64,000 nt of DNA from Rhizobium sp. R711 (GTDB lineage Bacteria > Pseudomonadota > Alphaproteobacteria > Rhizobiales > Rhizobiaceae), in NCBI RefSeq assembly GCF_002211365.1, contig NZ_LOKZ01000010.1, forward strand, positions 1 through 64,000, in the 5' to 3' direction. Below are positions 55,866 through 64,000 of the stretch, in pieces. Made by a program: the position numbers and the translations under genes. The notes beneath the pieces are model-generated. The model had not been told where the DNA came from and did no database searches. It saw only the letters and a program-made list of their open reading frames with translations. The number at the start of each line of letters is the position of its first letter. Within the stretch, counting starts at the first letter, position 1.

Positions 55866-56882
55866 ATGACCGATCTGAAGCCGCTTTTGGCGAAGGCTGC
55901 GAGCCGCGAGCCGCTGACACGTGAGGAGGCCCGCGAGGCCTTTGAGATTCTGATGTCCGGTCAGGCGACGCCTTCGCAGATCGGCGGTTTCCTGATGGCA
56001 TTGCGCGTCCGCGGTGAAACTGTCGACGAGATCGTCGGCGCCGTCACGACGATGCGCTCGAAGATGCTGACCGTCGATGCACCTGCTGACGCAATCGACA
56101 TTGTCGGGACCGGCGGCGACGCAAGCGGGACCTACAATATCTCGACGCTGGCCGCCCTTATCGTCGCCGGTGCTGGTGTACCTGTGGCGAAGCATGGCAA
56201 CCGGGCCCTGAGCTCGAAATCGGGTGCGGCAGACAGCCTTGCCGCTCTCGGCGTCAAGCTGGATGTAACCCCTGAGGTGATCTCGCGGTGCATTCGCGAG
56301 GCTGGTGTGGGATTCATGTTCGCCCAGCAGCATCACTCCGCCATGCGCCATGTTGGCCCCACGCGTGTCGAGCTCGGCACGCGCACCATCTTTAATTTGC
56401 TCGGCCCCCTCTCCAATCCGGCTGGTGTCCTCCGCCAGTTGCTTGGCGTCTACGCGCCGCAGTGGGTCGTCCCGATTGCCGAGGTCATGCGCGATCTCGG
56501 CTCGGAAAGCGTGTGGGTTGTTCACGGCGACGGCCTCGACGAAATCACAACAACAGGAAAGACGAGTGTCGCCGCACTCGAGGGCGGCAAGATCCGCACC
56601 TTTGAATTATCGCCATCAGATTTCGGTGTTGAGCCCTGCCGCCTGGAGGCCATCAAGGGCGGAGACGGCGTGGTGAATGCGGCCGCGCTGCGCGACGTGT
56701 TGAGCGGCGCGAAGAATGCCTACCGCGATATTGCGCTCGCCAATGCGGCGGCCTCGCTGGTGATATCCGGCAAGGCTCAGCTACTCGAGGACGGCATGCG
56801 GCTTGCCACGCAGTCCCTGGACAGCGGAGCGACGGCCGCGGCGCTCGACAAACTCGTCGCGGTGTCGAACGACATCGACTAG
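55866..56882 (+). CDS. trpD: Anthranilate phosphoribosyltransferase
   Basis: TrpD joins anthranilate to PRPP, the second step of tryptophan synthesis. The 338 residues have the PRPP/anthranilate motifs [19 protein letters not shown] (GTGGD) at about 79-97, [21 protein letters not shown] near 106, [14 protein letters not shown] and [11 protein letters not shown]. It is followed by trpC after 10 bases. No anthranilate synthase gene is nearby, which is usual in rhizobia, where a fused trpE(G) lies elsewhere. Confidence 0.97.
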   Translation: MTDLKPLLAKAASREPLTREEAREAFEILMSGQATPSQIGGFLMALRVRGETVDEIVGAVTTMRSKMLTVDAPADAIDIVGTGGDASGTYNISTLAALIVAGAGVPVAKHGNRALSSKSGAADSLAALGVKLDVTPEVISRCIREAGVGFMFAQQHHSAMRHVGPTRVELGTRTIFNLLGPLSNPAGVLRQLLGVYAPQWVVPIAEVMRDLGSESVWVVHGDGLDEITTTGKTSVAALEGGKIRTFELSPSDFGVEPCRLEAIKGGDGVVNAAALRDVLSGAKNAYRDIALANAAASLVISGKAQLLEDGMRLATQSLDSGATAAALDKLVAVSNDID

Positions 56883-56891
56883 GATAGATCC

Positions 56892-57704
56892 ATGACCGAC
56901 ATCCTGAAGAAGATCGAACTCTACAAGCGGGAAGAGATCGCCGCCGCAAAGGCGAAAGTATCGCTGGCTGATCTGAAGGCGATGCAGGCGGATCAATCGG
57001 CGCCGCGCGGCTTTTACCGCTCGCTCGTTGCGAAACGCGAGGCCGGCCAGTACGGTCTCATCGCTGAGATCAAGAAGGCCAGTCCCTCCAAAGGACTGAT
57101 CAGACCCGAGTTCGATCCACCGTCGCTAGCCAAGGCCTATGAACTTGGAGGCGCGGCATGCCTTTCGGTATTGACGGACACGCCAAGCTTCCAGGGCGCG
57201 CCGGAGTTTCTTATGGCGGCGCGTGCAGCGTGTTCGCTGCCGGCGCTGCGCAAGGATTTCATGTTCGAGACCTATCAGGTGCAGGAAGCGCGCGCCTGGG
57301 GCGCCGATTGCATTCTGCTGATCATGGCCTCGCTCTCGGACGACGACGCAAAGCGCCTTGAAGACGAAGCCTTTGGGCTCGGTATGGATGTGCTGGTGGA
57401 AGTCCACGATGCCGAGGAGATGGAGCGTGCGCTGAAACTCTCCTCCCTGCTCGTTGGGATCAACAATCGCAATCTGCGAACATTCGAAGTCGGCCTTGAG
57501 GTCAGCGAGAAGCTCGCGCCGATGGTTCCCGGGGATCGTCTGCTGGTGGGCGAAAGCGGCATTTTCACGAACGCAGATTGCAAGCGCCTGCAGGCAGTCG
57601 GAATCAACACCTTCCTGGTCGGCGAGAGCCTGATGCGCAAGGAAGACGTTGCAGCGGCCACGCGCGCACTACTCTTCGCCGAAGCCGCTCAGGCGGCCGA
57701 GTGA
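56892..57704 (+). CDS. trpC: Indole-3-glycerol phosphate synthase
   Basis: TrpC closes the indole ring of tryptophan. The 270-residue TIM barrel has the expected active-site segments: [14 protein letters not shown] near 56, [35 protein letters not shown] near 117, [12 protein letters not shown] near 186 and VGESGIFT near 214. It is not fused to trpF, unlike in enterobacteria. moaC begins one base after its stop codon region, so translation is tightly linked. Confidence 0.97.
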   Translation: MTDILKKIELYKREEIAAAKAKVSLADLKAMQADQSAPRGFYRSLVAKREAGQYGLIAEIKKASPSKGLIRPEFDPPSLAKAYELGGAACLSVLTDTPSFQGAPEFLMAARAACSLPALRKDFMFETYQVQEARAWGADCILLIMASLSDDDAKRLEDEAFGLGMDVLVEVHDAEEMERALKLSSLLVGINNRNLRTFEVGLEVSEKLAPMVPGDRLLVGESGIFTNADCKRLQAVGINTFLVGESLMRKEDVAAATRALLFAEAAQAAE

Positions 57705-57705
57705 T

Positions 57706-58206
57706 ATGAGCGGCGGCCAATCCGGTCTCACACACATTGACGCCTCCGGCGAGGCGCGCATGGTCGATGTCGGCGACAAGGTCGAGACCACGAGGGTTGC
57801 GACCGCCGAAGGCCACGTGCGAATGGCGGCTGCGACCCTTGATCTCATTCGGGCGGGCAATGCGAAGAAGGGGGACGTGATCGGCACGGCACGCCTGGCC
57901 GGCATCATGGCGGCCAAGCAAACGAGTAATCTCATCCCGCTCTGCCATCCCTTGATGCTGACGAAAGTTTCGGTCGACATCACGGAGGATGCCGATCTTC
58001 CTGGTTTGCGCGTCACTGCAACGGTGAAGCTGACGGGCAAGACCGGCGTGGAAATGGAAGCCTTGACAGCCGTTTCTGTTACCTGCTTGACGATATACGA
58101 CATGGCCAAGGCTGCCGACAAGGCCATGGAAATCGGCGGCATCAGGTTGCTCGAAAAATCAGGCGGTAAGTCTGGAGACTTTCGTCATCCGGAGTACGGC
58201 AAATGA
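57706..58206 (+). CDS. moaC: Cyclic pyranopterin monophosphate synthase accessory protein
   Basis: MoaC acts with MoaA to make cyclic pyranopterin monophosphate in molybdenum cofactor synthesis. ATG 57706 ([20 protein letters not shown], 166 residues) is one base after the trpC stop. An extension to 57649 overlaps trpC and is not family-like. Motifs are [52 protein letters not shown] and [13 protein letters not shown], which hold the catalytic Lys, His and Asp. Its stop overlaps the moeA start (ATGA). Confidence 0.97.
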   Translation: MSGGQSGLTHIDASGEARMVDVGDKVETTRVATAEGHVRMAAATLDLIRAGNAKKGDVIGTARLAGIMAAKQTSNLIPLCHPLMLTKVSVDITEDADLPGLRVTATVKLTGKTGVEMEALTAVSVTCLTIYDMAKAADKAMEIGGIRLLEKSGGKSGDFRHPEYGK

Positions 58207-59426
58207 GCATGCTGCCCGTTGCTGAGGCACAGGATCGCCTGCTGTCACGCGCAAAGCCGGTCCAGACGATTGAAACTGTTTCCTTGACGGAGGCCGAAGG
58301 CCGTGTACTGGGAGCTGATGTTAAAGCGAGGCTGACCCAACCCCCTTTCGACGCATCCGCGATGGATGGGTACGCCCTGCGCCGTGACGACGCGCCGGAG
58401 CCCGGCGCCGAGCTGAGGCTGATAGGCATGTCGTCCGCCGGTCATGGGTTCGAGGGTGTTATCGGCAAGGGTGAGACTGTTCGGATCTTCACCGGCGCCC
58501 CGGTTCCGCCGGGCGCTGATAGCGTCTTGCTGCAGGAGGATGCAGAGAAAATCGAAGGCGGTATCAGGACGACATTCCCTGTTCGTCTTGGTCAGCACGT
58601 CCGGCCTCGCGGTCAGGACTTTCTTGAAGGCGAAGCGGTGCTCAAGGCAGGCACTGCGCTGGATTTCTCCCGCCTAACAGTGGCGGCCGGAATGAACCAT
58701 GCCTCCCTTGAGGTCTGGCGCAAGCCGGTGGTCGCGTTGCTTGCGACAGGCGACGAATTGCTGCCACCCGGAAGCTCACCGGCTCCAGCGCAGATCATTG
58801 CGTCTAGCACCTTCGGCATCGCTGCCTTGGCGCGCAAGGCTGGAGCCGAGGTTCTTGATCTCGGGATCGTGCCCGACGACAAGGCGGCGATTTCGGCGGC
58901 GATCGAGCGCGCAAGGCGGGCCGAGGTCGATGTTATTGTGACACTCGGCGGAGCCTCGGTCGGCGACCACGATCTGGTACAGGCTACGCTCCTCGCGTCG
59001 GGTATGAAGCTCGATTTCTGGCGGATTGCGATGCGACCCGGCAAACCGTTGATGGTGGGCAGCCTCGGCGAAGTGCATGTCCTTGGCCTACCCGGAAACC
59101 CGGTATCAAGCCTGGTCTGCGGGCTGCTGTTCCTTGAGCCGTTGATTCGCAAGCTGGCCTCACTGCCGCCGGTCAAACGCGACGCGACTGTCGAGGCGGC
59201 TGCAACGCTCCGTGCCAACGACCAGCGGCAGGACTATGTCCGAGCCACACTGTCGCGATCGTCAGCGGGCGTGCTGGCGGCAAAGCCGTTCGCCAAGCAG
59301 GACTCGTCCATGATGAAGATATTTGCCGAGGCCGACTGCTTGATCGTTCGGCCGCCTCATGCACCGGAACTCAGCGCGGGGAGTCCCTGCCCAGTGATGT
59401 TGCTAAGGCCCGACCTTCTCGACTGA
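58203..59426 (+). CDS. moeA: Molybdopterin molybdenumtransferase
   Basis: MoeA inserts molybdate into adenylated molybdopterin. The 407 residues contain [86 protein letters not shown] and [18 protein letters not shown], covering all four domains. It starts inside the moaC stop (ATGA overlap). An ATG two codons on is possible. It is the last gene of the trpD-trpC-moaC-moeA run. In rhizobia I know, lexA follows here, but in this window it does not. Confidence 0.97.
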   Translation: MSMLPVAEAQDRLLSRAKPVQTIETVSLTEAEGRVLGADVKARLTQPPFDASAMDGYALRRDDAPEPGAELRLIGMSSAGHGFEGVIGKGETVRIFTGAPVPPGADSVLLQEDAEKIEGGIRTTFPVRLGQHVRPRGQDFLEGEAVLKAGTALDFSRLTVAAGMNHASLEVWRKPVVALLATGDELLPPGSSPAPAQIIASSTFGIAALARKAGAEVLDLGIVPDDKAAISAAIERARRAEVDVIVTLGGASVGDHDLVQATLLASGMKLDFWRIAMRPGKPLMVGSLGEVHVLGLPGNPVSSLVCGLLFLEPLIRKLASLPPVKRDATVEAAATLRANDQRQDYVRATLSRSSAGVLAAKPFAKQDSSMMKIFAEADCLIVRPPHAPELSAGSPCPVMLLRPDLLD

Positions 59427-59485
59427 CGCCGTCGAGCCTCATTTGCGCTACTGAGTATTTTCCTGGGAACAGAAGCAGGATTGAG

Positions 59486-59935
59486 ATGACGACGGAGGCT
59501 GTCAAGGACACACAGGCCATGCTCTCCGGCATGAGGCCGACACTCATGGAGGGCGAGTTCGTATTCTGTGTGACATCTGACGAGGATGTCGCTCGGCTTG
59601 CGCTGCCCGATGCACTCGCCTGGTTTCGCGAGCGCGAAGGAATCTCCGTGATCCTCTCGAAGCGGCGGGCCGCGGAACTCGGCTTCAATTGCGATACGCC
59701 GATGCGGCGTATCGTTCTCGAAGTTTTTTCGTCGCTGGAAGGTGTCGGCCTGACGGCCACCGTTGCCTCCGCGTTGGCAACCCACTCAATCCCATGCAAC
59801 ATGGTAGCAGCCTACCACCACGATCATGTTTTCGTTCCTGCCGCGATGGCGGATTTGGCGCTTGAGGTCTTGCTGAAGCTGCAAGAAGCGTCGTCGAATC
59901 GAGTGTCCTCGTTGATCAGGACTCCGCTAGAGTGA
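59486..59935 (+). CDS. ACT domain-containing protein (DUF2241-like)
   Basis: This 149-residue protein carries two tandem small ligand-binding folds: an N-terminal part with LSGMRPTLMEGEFVFC and an ACT-like C-terminal part with FSSLEGVGLTATVASALATHSIPCNMVAAYHHDHVFVP (given here only by its first and last elements, from about residue 82). It resembles COG3602-type ACT proteins, presumed small-molecule sensors, possibly for amino acids. Its end overlaps the convergent methyltransferase gene by 20 bases. It lies 60 bases after moeA. Confidence 0.8.
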   Translation: MTTEAVKDTQAMLSGMRPTLMEGEFVFCVTSDEDVARLALPDALAWFREREGISVILSKRRAAELGFNCDTPMRRIVLEVFSSLEGVGLTATVASALATHSIPCNMVAAYHHDHVFVPAAMADLALEVLLKLQEASSNRVSSLIRTPLE

Positions 59936-60608
59936 ACACCCCGCCGATCGCCCCCTGCCCAGTCGAACCGTCGCCGAAATCGGGGGCAGCGTATTCAGCC
60001 ACCAGCCTTAGGGCCGCGAGTGGCAGCGACTGCCTGCGTGGATCTCCGATGAGCACGTCAATGCCTGCCTTGCGACTGGCCACAAGGAACGGCAAGACCC
60101 TCGCTGCCAGCCGGGCATCGTAGAAGACGTCGCCTGCAAGGATGACATCGACATCCGGTGGAGCGCCGGCGAGCACATCGGCGCTCGTCACTTCGATTGC
60201 GACGCCGTTCGCTTCCGCGTTGAGACCGATTGCTGCGATCGCGTTCGTGTCGATCTCCGCGGCAAGTACGTGGGATGCTCCGCACTTTCGAGCCACGATC
60301 CCAACGATACCGGACCCAGAACCGAGATCGAGGACGCGGCGATCGCGAATGGTATCCGGATACCTCATAATATGCCGCGCAAGCAGCGTTCCGCCGGCCC
60401 AGTTGTAGGCCCAGTACGGCGGCGAACCGTTCGCATCGTTGGGTCTGAGACGTGAGAGCCTGCTTCCGGGATGAGCCGTATAGAGTATTATCTCCGACAG
60501 GTCAGGTGCTGGTTTCAGGTGAAGGTTTTCGACGATAAAGGCGCGAACGTCTGATAGGGGGAGAGCGCTGCGACTTGGCTTAGCCTCACGACGGTGCTGT
60601 CGGCTCAT
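59916..60608 (-). CDS. Class I SAM-dependent methyltransferase, ETFB-lysine methyltransferase-like
   Basis: The 230-residue protein has the SAM motif RVLDLGSGSGIVGIVARKCG (about 97-116), acidic LAAEIDTNAIAAIGLNAEAN (motif II), and DVILAGDVFYDARLAARVLP. The D-V-F-Y-D after a hydrophobic strand, where L11 methyltransferases differ, is characteristic of ETFBKMT, which methylates lysines of electron-transfer flavoprotein beta. An L11 methyltransferase (PrmA)-like role is the alternative. The N-terminus is basic without a signal. It overlaps the ACT gene end by 20 bases. Confidence 0.75.
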   Translation of the reverse strand: MSRQHRREAKPSRSALPLSDVRAFIVENLHLKPAPDLSEIILYTAHPGSRLSRLRPNDANGSPPYWAYNWAGGTLLARHIMRYPDTIRDRRVLDLGSGSGIVGIVARKCGASHVLAAEIDTNAIAAIGLNAEANGVAIEVTSADVLAGAPPDVDVILAGDVFYDARLAARVLPFLVASRKAGIDVLIGDPRRQSLPLAALRLVAEYAAPDFGDGSTGQGAIGGVFTLAES

Positions 60609-60627
60609 CCTCTTCCCGCTCGGCCAA

Positions 60628-61059
60628 TCAATAATTCTTCATCGCCAGATGCGGCATGCCGCCATCGGCGAACTCGTCGCCGAAAGCAACGAATCCGAAG
60701 CGTTCGTAGAGCGCTATTTTATCGCTTTGTGCCGTCAGGTAAAATCGGTTCTCGCGGGCGGATCGATGCTCGTTCATCGCATAGGTCAACATTGCGCTCG
60801 CGACGCCGTGTCCGCGCCATGGCTTACCGACGGCGACGCGGCCGATCTTCACATGCTCGTTCGTATGGATGGTGCGGAGCGTCCCGCAGACCTCGCCGCC
60901 TGCTACAGCGACGACATGATGCGCCGTCAGGTCGAGCGCATCAAACTCTTGATCGTCAGGGACATTTTGTTCGGCGATGAAGACCGCACGTCGGAGCCTG
61001 AACGCCTCATTGCAAAGGGTACTGAAAACAGGAACCGTCAAGACGATCGTATCTGTCAT
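60628..61059 (-). CDS. GNAT family N-acetyltransferase
   Basis: This 143-residue acetyltransferase resembles the ElaA/YjcF-like group: FRLRRAVFIAEQNVPDDQEFD (first part) near residue 20, then TLRTIHTNEHVKIGRVAVGK with PWRGHGVASAMLTYAM (R-G-x-G-V/A-x-x) as the CoA motif and FYLTAQSDKIALYERFGFVA as motif B. The substrate is unknown. It lies between the methyltransferase and the helicase genes, all on the minus strand, with modest gaps, so a shared transcript is possible. Confidence 0.9.
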   Translation of the reverse strand: MTDTIVLTVPVFSTLCNEAFRLRRAVFIAEQNVPDDQEFDALDLTAHHVVAVAGGEVCGTLRTIHTNEHVKIGRVAVGKPWRGHGVASAMLTYAMNEHRSARENRFYLTAQSDKIALYERFGFVAFGDEFADGGMPHLAMKNY

Positions 61060-61115
61060 TGTCTTCTCCCCCTATTTCTAGCGGAGGCGCAAAAGCTGCG
61101 CCGCTGGCGGGATGA

Positions 61116-62993
61116 TTATCCCTTCTTTTTCGAGAACTTGGGCTTTGGGCCACTACTGCCCTTGCCCTCGAACTTCGCTTTGCCCGGCTTCTTGGCCCAG
61201 GGCTTTGAGTCGCGCCGCTCGTCGCTCCCGCCCTCGTTGCGGGCTTCTTTGCGGAACTTGCCTTTTGGGCGCTCATCGCTGAATTCACGACGCTCGCCAA
61301 AGGCCTTTTTGCCGGCATAGGCTTTGGAAGCCGCCGCAGGCTTGCTGAAATCGGGCGTGCCGTTGAGAGGCGTGACGCGGATGCCACGCTCCATCGTCTT
61401 GTTTGGACCGATCGACTGCAGGAAGGTGTCGGCGCTGTCCGCTGAAATCTCGACGTAGGTTTCGTCGGGCTGCATCTTGATCGCACCGATCTCCCGCTTC
61501 GTCAGATTGCCGTTCCGGCAAAGCATCGGGATCAACCAGCGTGGCTCTGCATTCTGCTTGCGACCGACCGATATCGAAAACCACACGCTCGCGCCGAAGT
61601 CATCGCGGGGACCTTTCTGATATGGTTCGCGTGGACCGTCGGTGTGCTCGCGGCGCTTGCCGCCGCGGCTATCCTGGACCGAGACCTCGATCAGATCCTC
61701 CGGTGCAGACTGGTTGGACCGGTAGAGATTAACGAAGGCGGCGGCGAGCTTTTCGGCGCCATGTGTATCGAGGAGCCGCTGGACCAGGTCCCGCACCTCC
61801 TCGCTCGGAGCATCCTCGAAGATGGGATCGGCAAGCAGCCGCGCCTCGTCACGTGCTGTGACCTCTTCCGCTGACGGCGGACGAGCCCAGGCGGCCGAGA
61901 TGCCGGCGTTGTCGAGAAGGCGCTCTGCCTTGCGGCGCACATTCAGCGGTACGATCAGTGCACTGACGCCCTTGCGGCCGGCGCGACCGGTGCGGCCGCT
62001 GCGATGAAGCAGGGTTTCCGGATTGGTCGGAAGGTCGGCATGTATGACAAGGTCAAGGCCCGGAAGGTCGATCCCGCGAGCGGCAACATCCGTTGCGATG
62101 CAGACGCGCGCACGTCCATCCCGCATCGCCTGTAGCGCATGGCTGCGCTCGTTCTGCGTCAGTTCGCCCGACAAGGCGACGACGTTGAAGTTGCGATTGT
62201 GAAAACGCGCAGTCAGATGGTTGACCGCCGCGCGCGTCGAACAGAACACGATAGCGTTGGTCGCTTCATAGTACCGCAGGACGTTTATGATCGCGTTTTC
62301 GCGGTCGCTCGGCGACACGACAAGAGCGCGATATTCGATGTCCCCGTGCTGCTTTTCCTCGGTTGCCGTTGCGATCCGCACGGCATTTTTCTGATAGCTC
62401 TTCGCGAGCTTGGCGATGGCTGCCGGCACCGTTGCCGAGAACATCAGCGTGCGACGATCATCCGGGGAGGAATCCAGAATGAATTCGAGATCCTCTCGGA
62501 ACCCGAGGTCGAGCATTTCGTCTGCTTCATCAAGCACGACAGCCTTGAGCGCGGATATATCGAGTGCGCCGCGACGGATATGATCGCAGAGGCGACCGGG
62601 TGTGCCGACAACGATGTGGCAACCACGTTCCAGCGCGCGGCGCTCGCTACGGATGTCCATGCCGCCGACGCAGCTGACGATCAGCGCGCCGGTCGCTTCG
62701 TAAAGCCATTCCAGTTCGCGTTTGACCTGAAGCGCAAGCTCTCGCGTCGGTGCGATCACAAGGGCAAGCGGTTCGGCCGCGGGGCCAAAGCGTTCCGCGT
62801 CCTCGAGCAGCGTCGGCGCTAGCGCAAGGCCGAAGGCGACGGTCTTGCCTGACCCGGTCTGGGCAGAAACGAGGGCGTCCGACGCGGCGAGAGCCGGGTC
62901 GAGCATGGACTTTTGAACCGGCGTCAGCTCGGTGTAACCGCGCTTCACCAACGCCTTGGCGATCGCCGGAACGACGCCGTTAAAATCTGTCAT
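61116..62993 (-). CDS. DEAD-box RNA helicase with DbpA-type RNA-binding domain
   Basis: This 625-residue helicase has all core motifs: Q motif YTELTPVQKSMLDPAL, Walker A AQTGSGKTVAFG, APTRELALQV, TPGRLCDHI, DEADEMLDLGF, SATVPAAIAK, then VFCSTRAAV, ARGIDLPGLDLVIH and HRSGRTGRAGRKG. A DbpA/CsdA-like RNA-binding domain follows at about 485-560 (ISVGRKQNAEPRWLIPMLCR start). A long basic low-complexity tail (about 565-625) ends in KPKFSKKKG. Family members act in ribosome assembly or cold adaptation. Symbol withheld because the family is large. Confidence 0.93.
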   Translation of the reverse strand: MTDFNGVVPAIAKALVKRGYTELTPVQKSMLDPALAASDALVSAQTGSGKTVAFGLALAPTLLEDAERFGPAAEPLALVIAPTRELALQVKRELEWLYEATGALIVSCVGGMDIRSERRALERGCHIVVGTPGRLCDHIRRGALDISALKAVVLDEADEMLDLGFREDLEFILDSSPDDRRTLMFSATVPAAIAKLAKSYQKNAVRIATATEEKQHGDIEYRALVVSPSDRENAIINVLRYYEATNAIVFCSTRAAVNHLTARFHNRNFNVVALSGELTQNERSHALQAMRDGRARVCIATDVAARGIDLPGLDLVIHADLPTNPETLLHRSGRTGRAGRKGVSALIVPLNVRRKAERLLDNAGISAAWARPPSAEEVTARDEARLLADPIFEDAPSEEVRDLVQRLLDTHGAEKLAAAFVNLYRSNQSAPEDLIEVSVQDSRGGKRREHTDGPREPYQKGPRDDFGASVWFSISVGRKQNAEPRWLIPMLCRNGNLTKREIGAIKMQPDETYVEISADSADTFLQSIGPNKTMERGIRVTPLNGTPDFSKPAAASKAYAGKKAFGERREFSDERPKGKFRKEARNEGGSDERRDSKPWAKKPGKAKFEGKGSSGPKPKFSKKKG

Positions 62994-63090
62994 GTTGTCT
63001 ATCTTTCGGAAGTCTCGCGCGCATGTTGCGCCCTGGCCAGCAGTTGCCGGTGGAGAAGTTGGCCGTTCCTACTCGGTCAGGCGGCAAATG

Positions 63091-64000
63091 TCAAAGCGGA
63101 TGTCCCTGCCATAACCATACATCGATGCCTTCGCTTCTGCCCCGAATGCGTGCCTTTGCGGGGCCTTCAAGGCGGCCGGCTCGAACGGGCGCGCTATCCG
63201 CCCCCGCCGCCTCCATCAGTGCGGTGCTCAACGCTAGTTCGACACCGCGCTCGGCAGCGACCTCCATCAGGCGGCTGGCGACATTCACGGTGTCGCCGGT
63301 TGCCGTAATTTGCTGGCGGCTGCCGGTTCCAAGTCGCGAGGCAACGACCGGACCACAATTAGCCCCAACCTTGAAACCGGTTTTTCGGCCGCTCAGGGCG
63401 GGATGTGCCGCAAGCCAGGGCCGCATTCGCTCGCACAGGCGAATGGCACACGCGGCGGCACGCGCGGCATCGTCATCGGCCGGTTGCGGCAACCCGAAGA
63501 GAATCATCGCGCCATCGCCCATGAAGCTGGTGATTGCGCCACCATGCGAGCGCGCCTCCTCGTCAACGAGCTCGAAGAAATCGCTGAGAACTTCGCGGAC
63601 ATTGGTCGCGCCAATTGCCTCGCTCAAGCCTGTGAAGCCGGAGAGGTCGATGAAGACGACCGCGGCGTCTTGCCGGACCGGTTTTGCGAGAAAGTTAGGA
63701 TCGCGCGCGAGCCACTCACCCAGGCCCGGGGCCTCGATGCGCTGCAGGAGATCGCTTTGCGCCGCAAAGTGTGCGGCCTGGCGACGATCGATCCAGATCT
63801 CTGCTGCACCGAAAAGCAGCACCGGCGGCAGCGCTGCTGCGATCGGCAATGCCGCACTGAACCAATAGCCGTGCGCGAAGGCGGCAATGTTCAGGCCGGC
63901 CCAGGCGAAAGCCACGGAGGCTATGATGGCATAGCCGATAGAGCTGCGCCGCCATGCAAGCAGGCTGATCAGCAGGAGCGGCAGAGCCACGGCCATTAGC
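63091..64000 (-). CDS. Class III adenylate/guanylate cyclase, C-terminal part (runs off the window)
   Basis: At least 301 residues are seen, with no stop before the right edge, so the N-terminus (probably a CHASE2-type sensor) lies outside. The visible part begins with three or four membrane helices (to about residue 65 from the last in-window Met), then the catalytic domain: VVFIDLSGFTGLSEAIGATN with the metal-binding Asp, SFMGDGAMILFGLPQPADDD with the second Asp, and QQITATGDTVNVASRLMEVA with the N-x-x-x-R. It should make cAMP on sensing a periplasmic signal. Confidence 0.88.
   Translation of the reverse strand, partial: LMAVALPLLLISLLAWRRSSIGYAIIASVAFAWAGLNIAAFAHGYWFSAALPIAAALPPVLLFGAAEIWIDRRQAAHFAAQSDLLQRIEAPGLGEWLARDPNFLAKPVRQDAAVVFIDLSGFTGLSEAIGATNVREVLSDFFELVDEEARSHGGAITSFMGDGAMILFGLPQPADDDAARAAACAIRLCERMRPWLAAHPALSGRKTGFKVGANCGPVVASRLGTGSRQQITATGDTVNVASRLMEVAAERGVELALSTALMEAAGADSAPVRAGRLEGPAKARIRGRSEGIDVWLWQGHPL

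Noticed and set aside
54300..56525. 741-residue open frame on the minus strand across the ppiD-like gene and trpD
   Set aside because: It lies opposite two clear genes. GC-rich codon bias removes stops in the antisense frame, and the product is a low-complexity D/R/L-rich string with no domain.

Overview
The window is a stretch of chromosome from an alphaproteobacterium of the family Rhizobiaceae (Rhizobium/Agrobacterium/Sinorhizobium group). The sequence is GC-rich. It carries a bacterial phosphatidylcholine synthase, a glnB-glnA pair behind a sigma-54 promoter, an IalB-family protein, a GTTC-N7-GTTC type SOS box between ssb and uvrA, and a block coaD-ppi-ppi-queA-tgt next to gyrA. Almost every gene is a full-length core gene. 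The only sign of a mobile element is the 3' end of an IS30-like transposase at the left edge. I saw no CRISPR array, rRNA, prophage or complete insertion sequence.

Layout. 1-0.7 kb: transposase remnant and a DUF4864 protein. 0.7-4.6 kb (minus): coaD, two cyclophilins, queA, tgt (CoA synthesis, proline isomerisation, queuosine tRNA modification). 4.7-5.5 kb (plus): three very small membrane proteins that standard gene callers are likely to miss. 5.5-14.9 kb: GNAT, gyrA, marC-like gene, ssb divergent from uvrA with a shared LexA box, GNAT, DUF72. 14.9-22.7 kb: NAD(P)HX repair enzyme, PII and glutamine synthetase, hspQ, ialB, an orphan YejA-like peptide-binding protein, DsbA-family protein. 22.7-33.4 kb: mfd-sdhE, recG, GNAT, DUF502, glmU-glmS. 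33.5-38.8 kb: a galactofuranose-type importer operon (ytfQ-ytfR-ytfT-yjfF) ending with its own GntR regulator. 39-43.7 kb: a BMP-type (nucleoside) importer. 43.7-50.7 kb: quinone oxidoreductase and pcs, fpr, GntR, and a MacAB-like efflux operon. 50.7-53.1 kb: a gene-poor, tRNA-bearing stretch with tRNA-Lys, two small genes and two candidate small RNAs. 53.1-53.8 kb: two small stress-type membrane proteins. 53.9-59.4 kb: a surA/ppiD-like gene, trpD, trpC, moaC, moeA. 59.4-64 kb: ACT-domain protein, methyltransferase, GNAT, DEAD-box helicase, and a nucleotidyl cyclase running off the right edge.

The most interesting part is the gene-poor stretch. At 52662-52803 a match to the EcfG/RpoE2 general-stress promoter (GGAAC-N17-GTT) is followed about 95 bases later by a perfect intrinsic terminator. 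No reading frame lies between them, but there are two further small stem-loops and a CU-rich single-stranded segment: the architecture of a trans-acting small RNA. A second EcfG-type match lies in front of the nearby DUF883-like gene, so this looks like a small general-stress cluster. Another hairpin-rich unit ending in an orphan terminator sits just before tRNA-Lys. Other points worth checking are the absence of lexA downstream of moeA, two of the three zinc-ligand cysteines of Tgt replaced by serine, and paired AT-rich palindromes upstream of the glnB sigma-54 promoter.

All assignments come from reading the sequence and from knowledge of the families. No database search was run.
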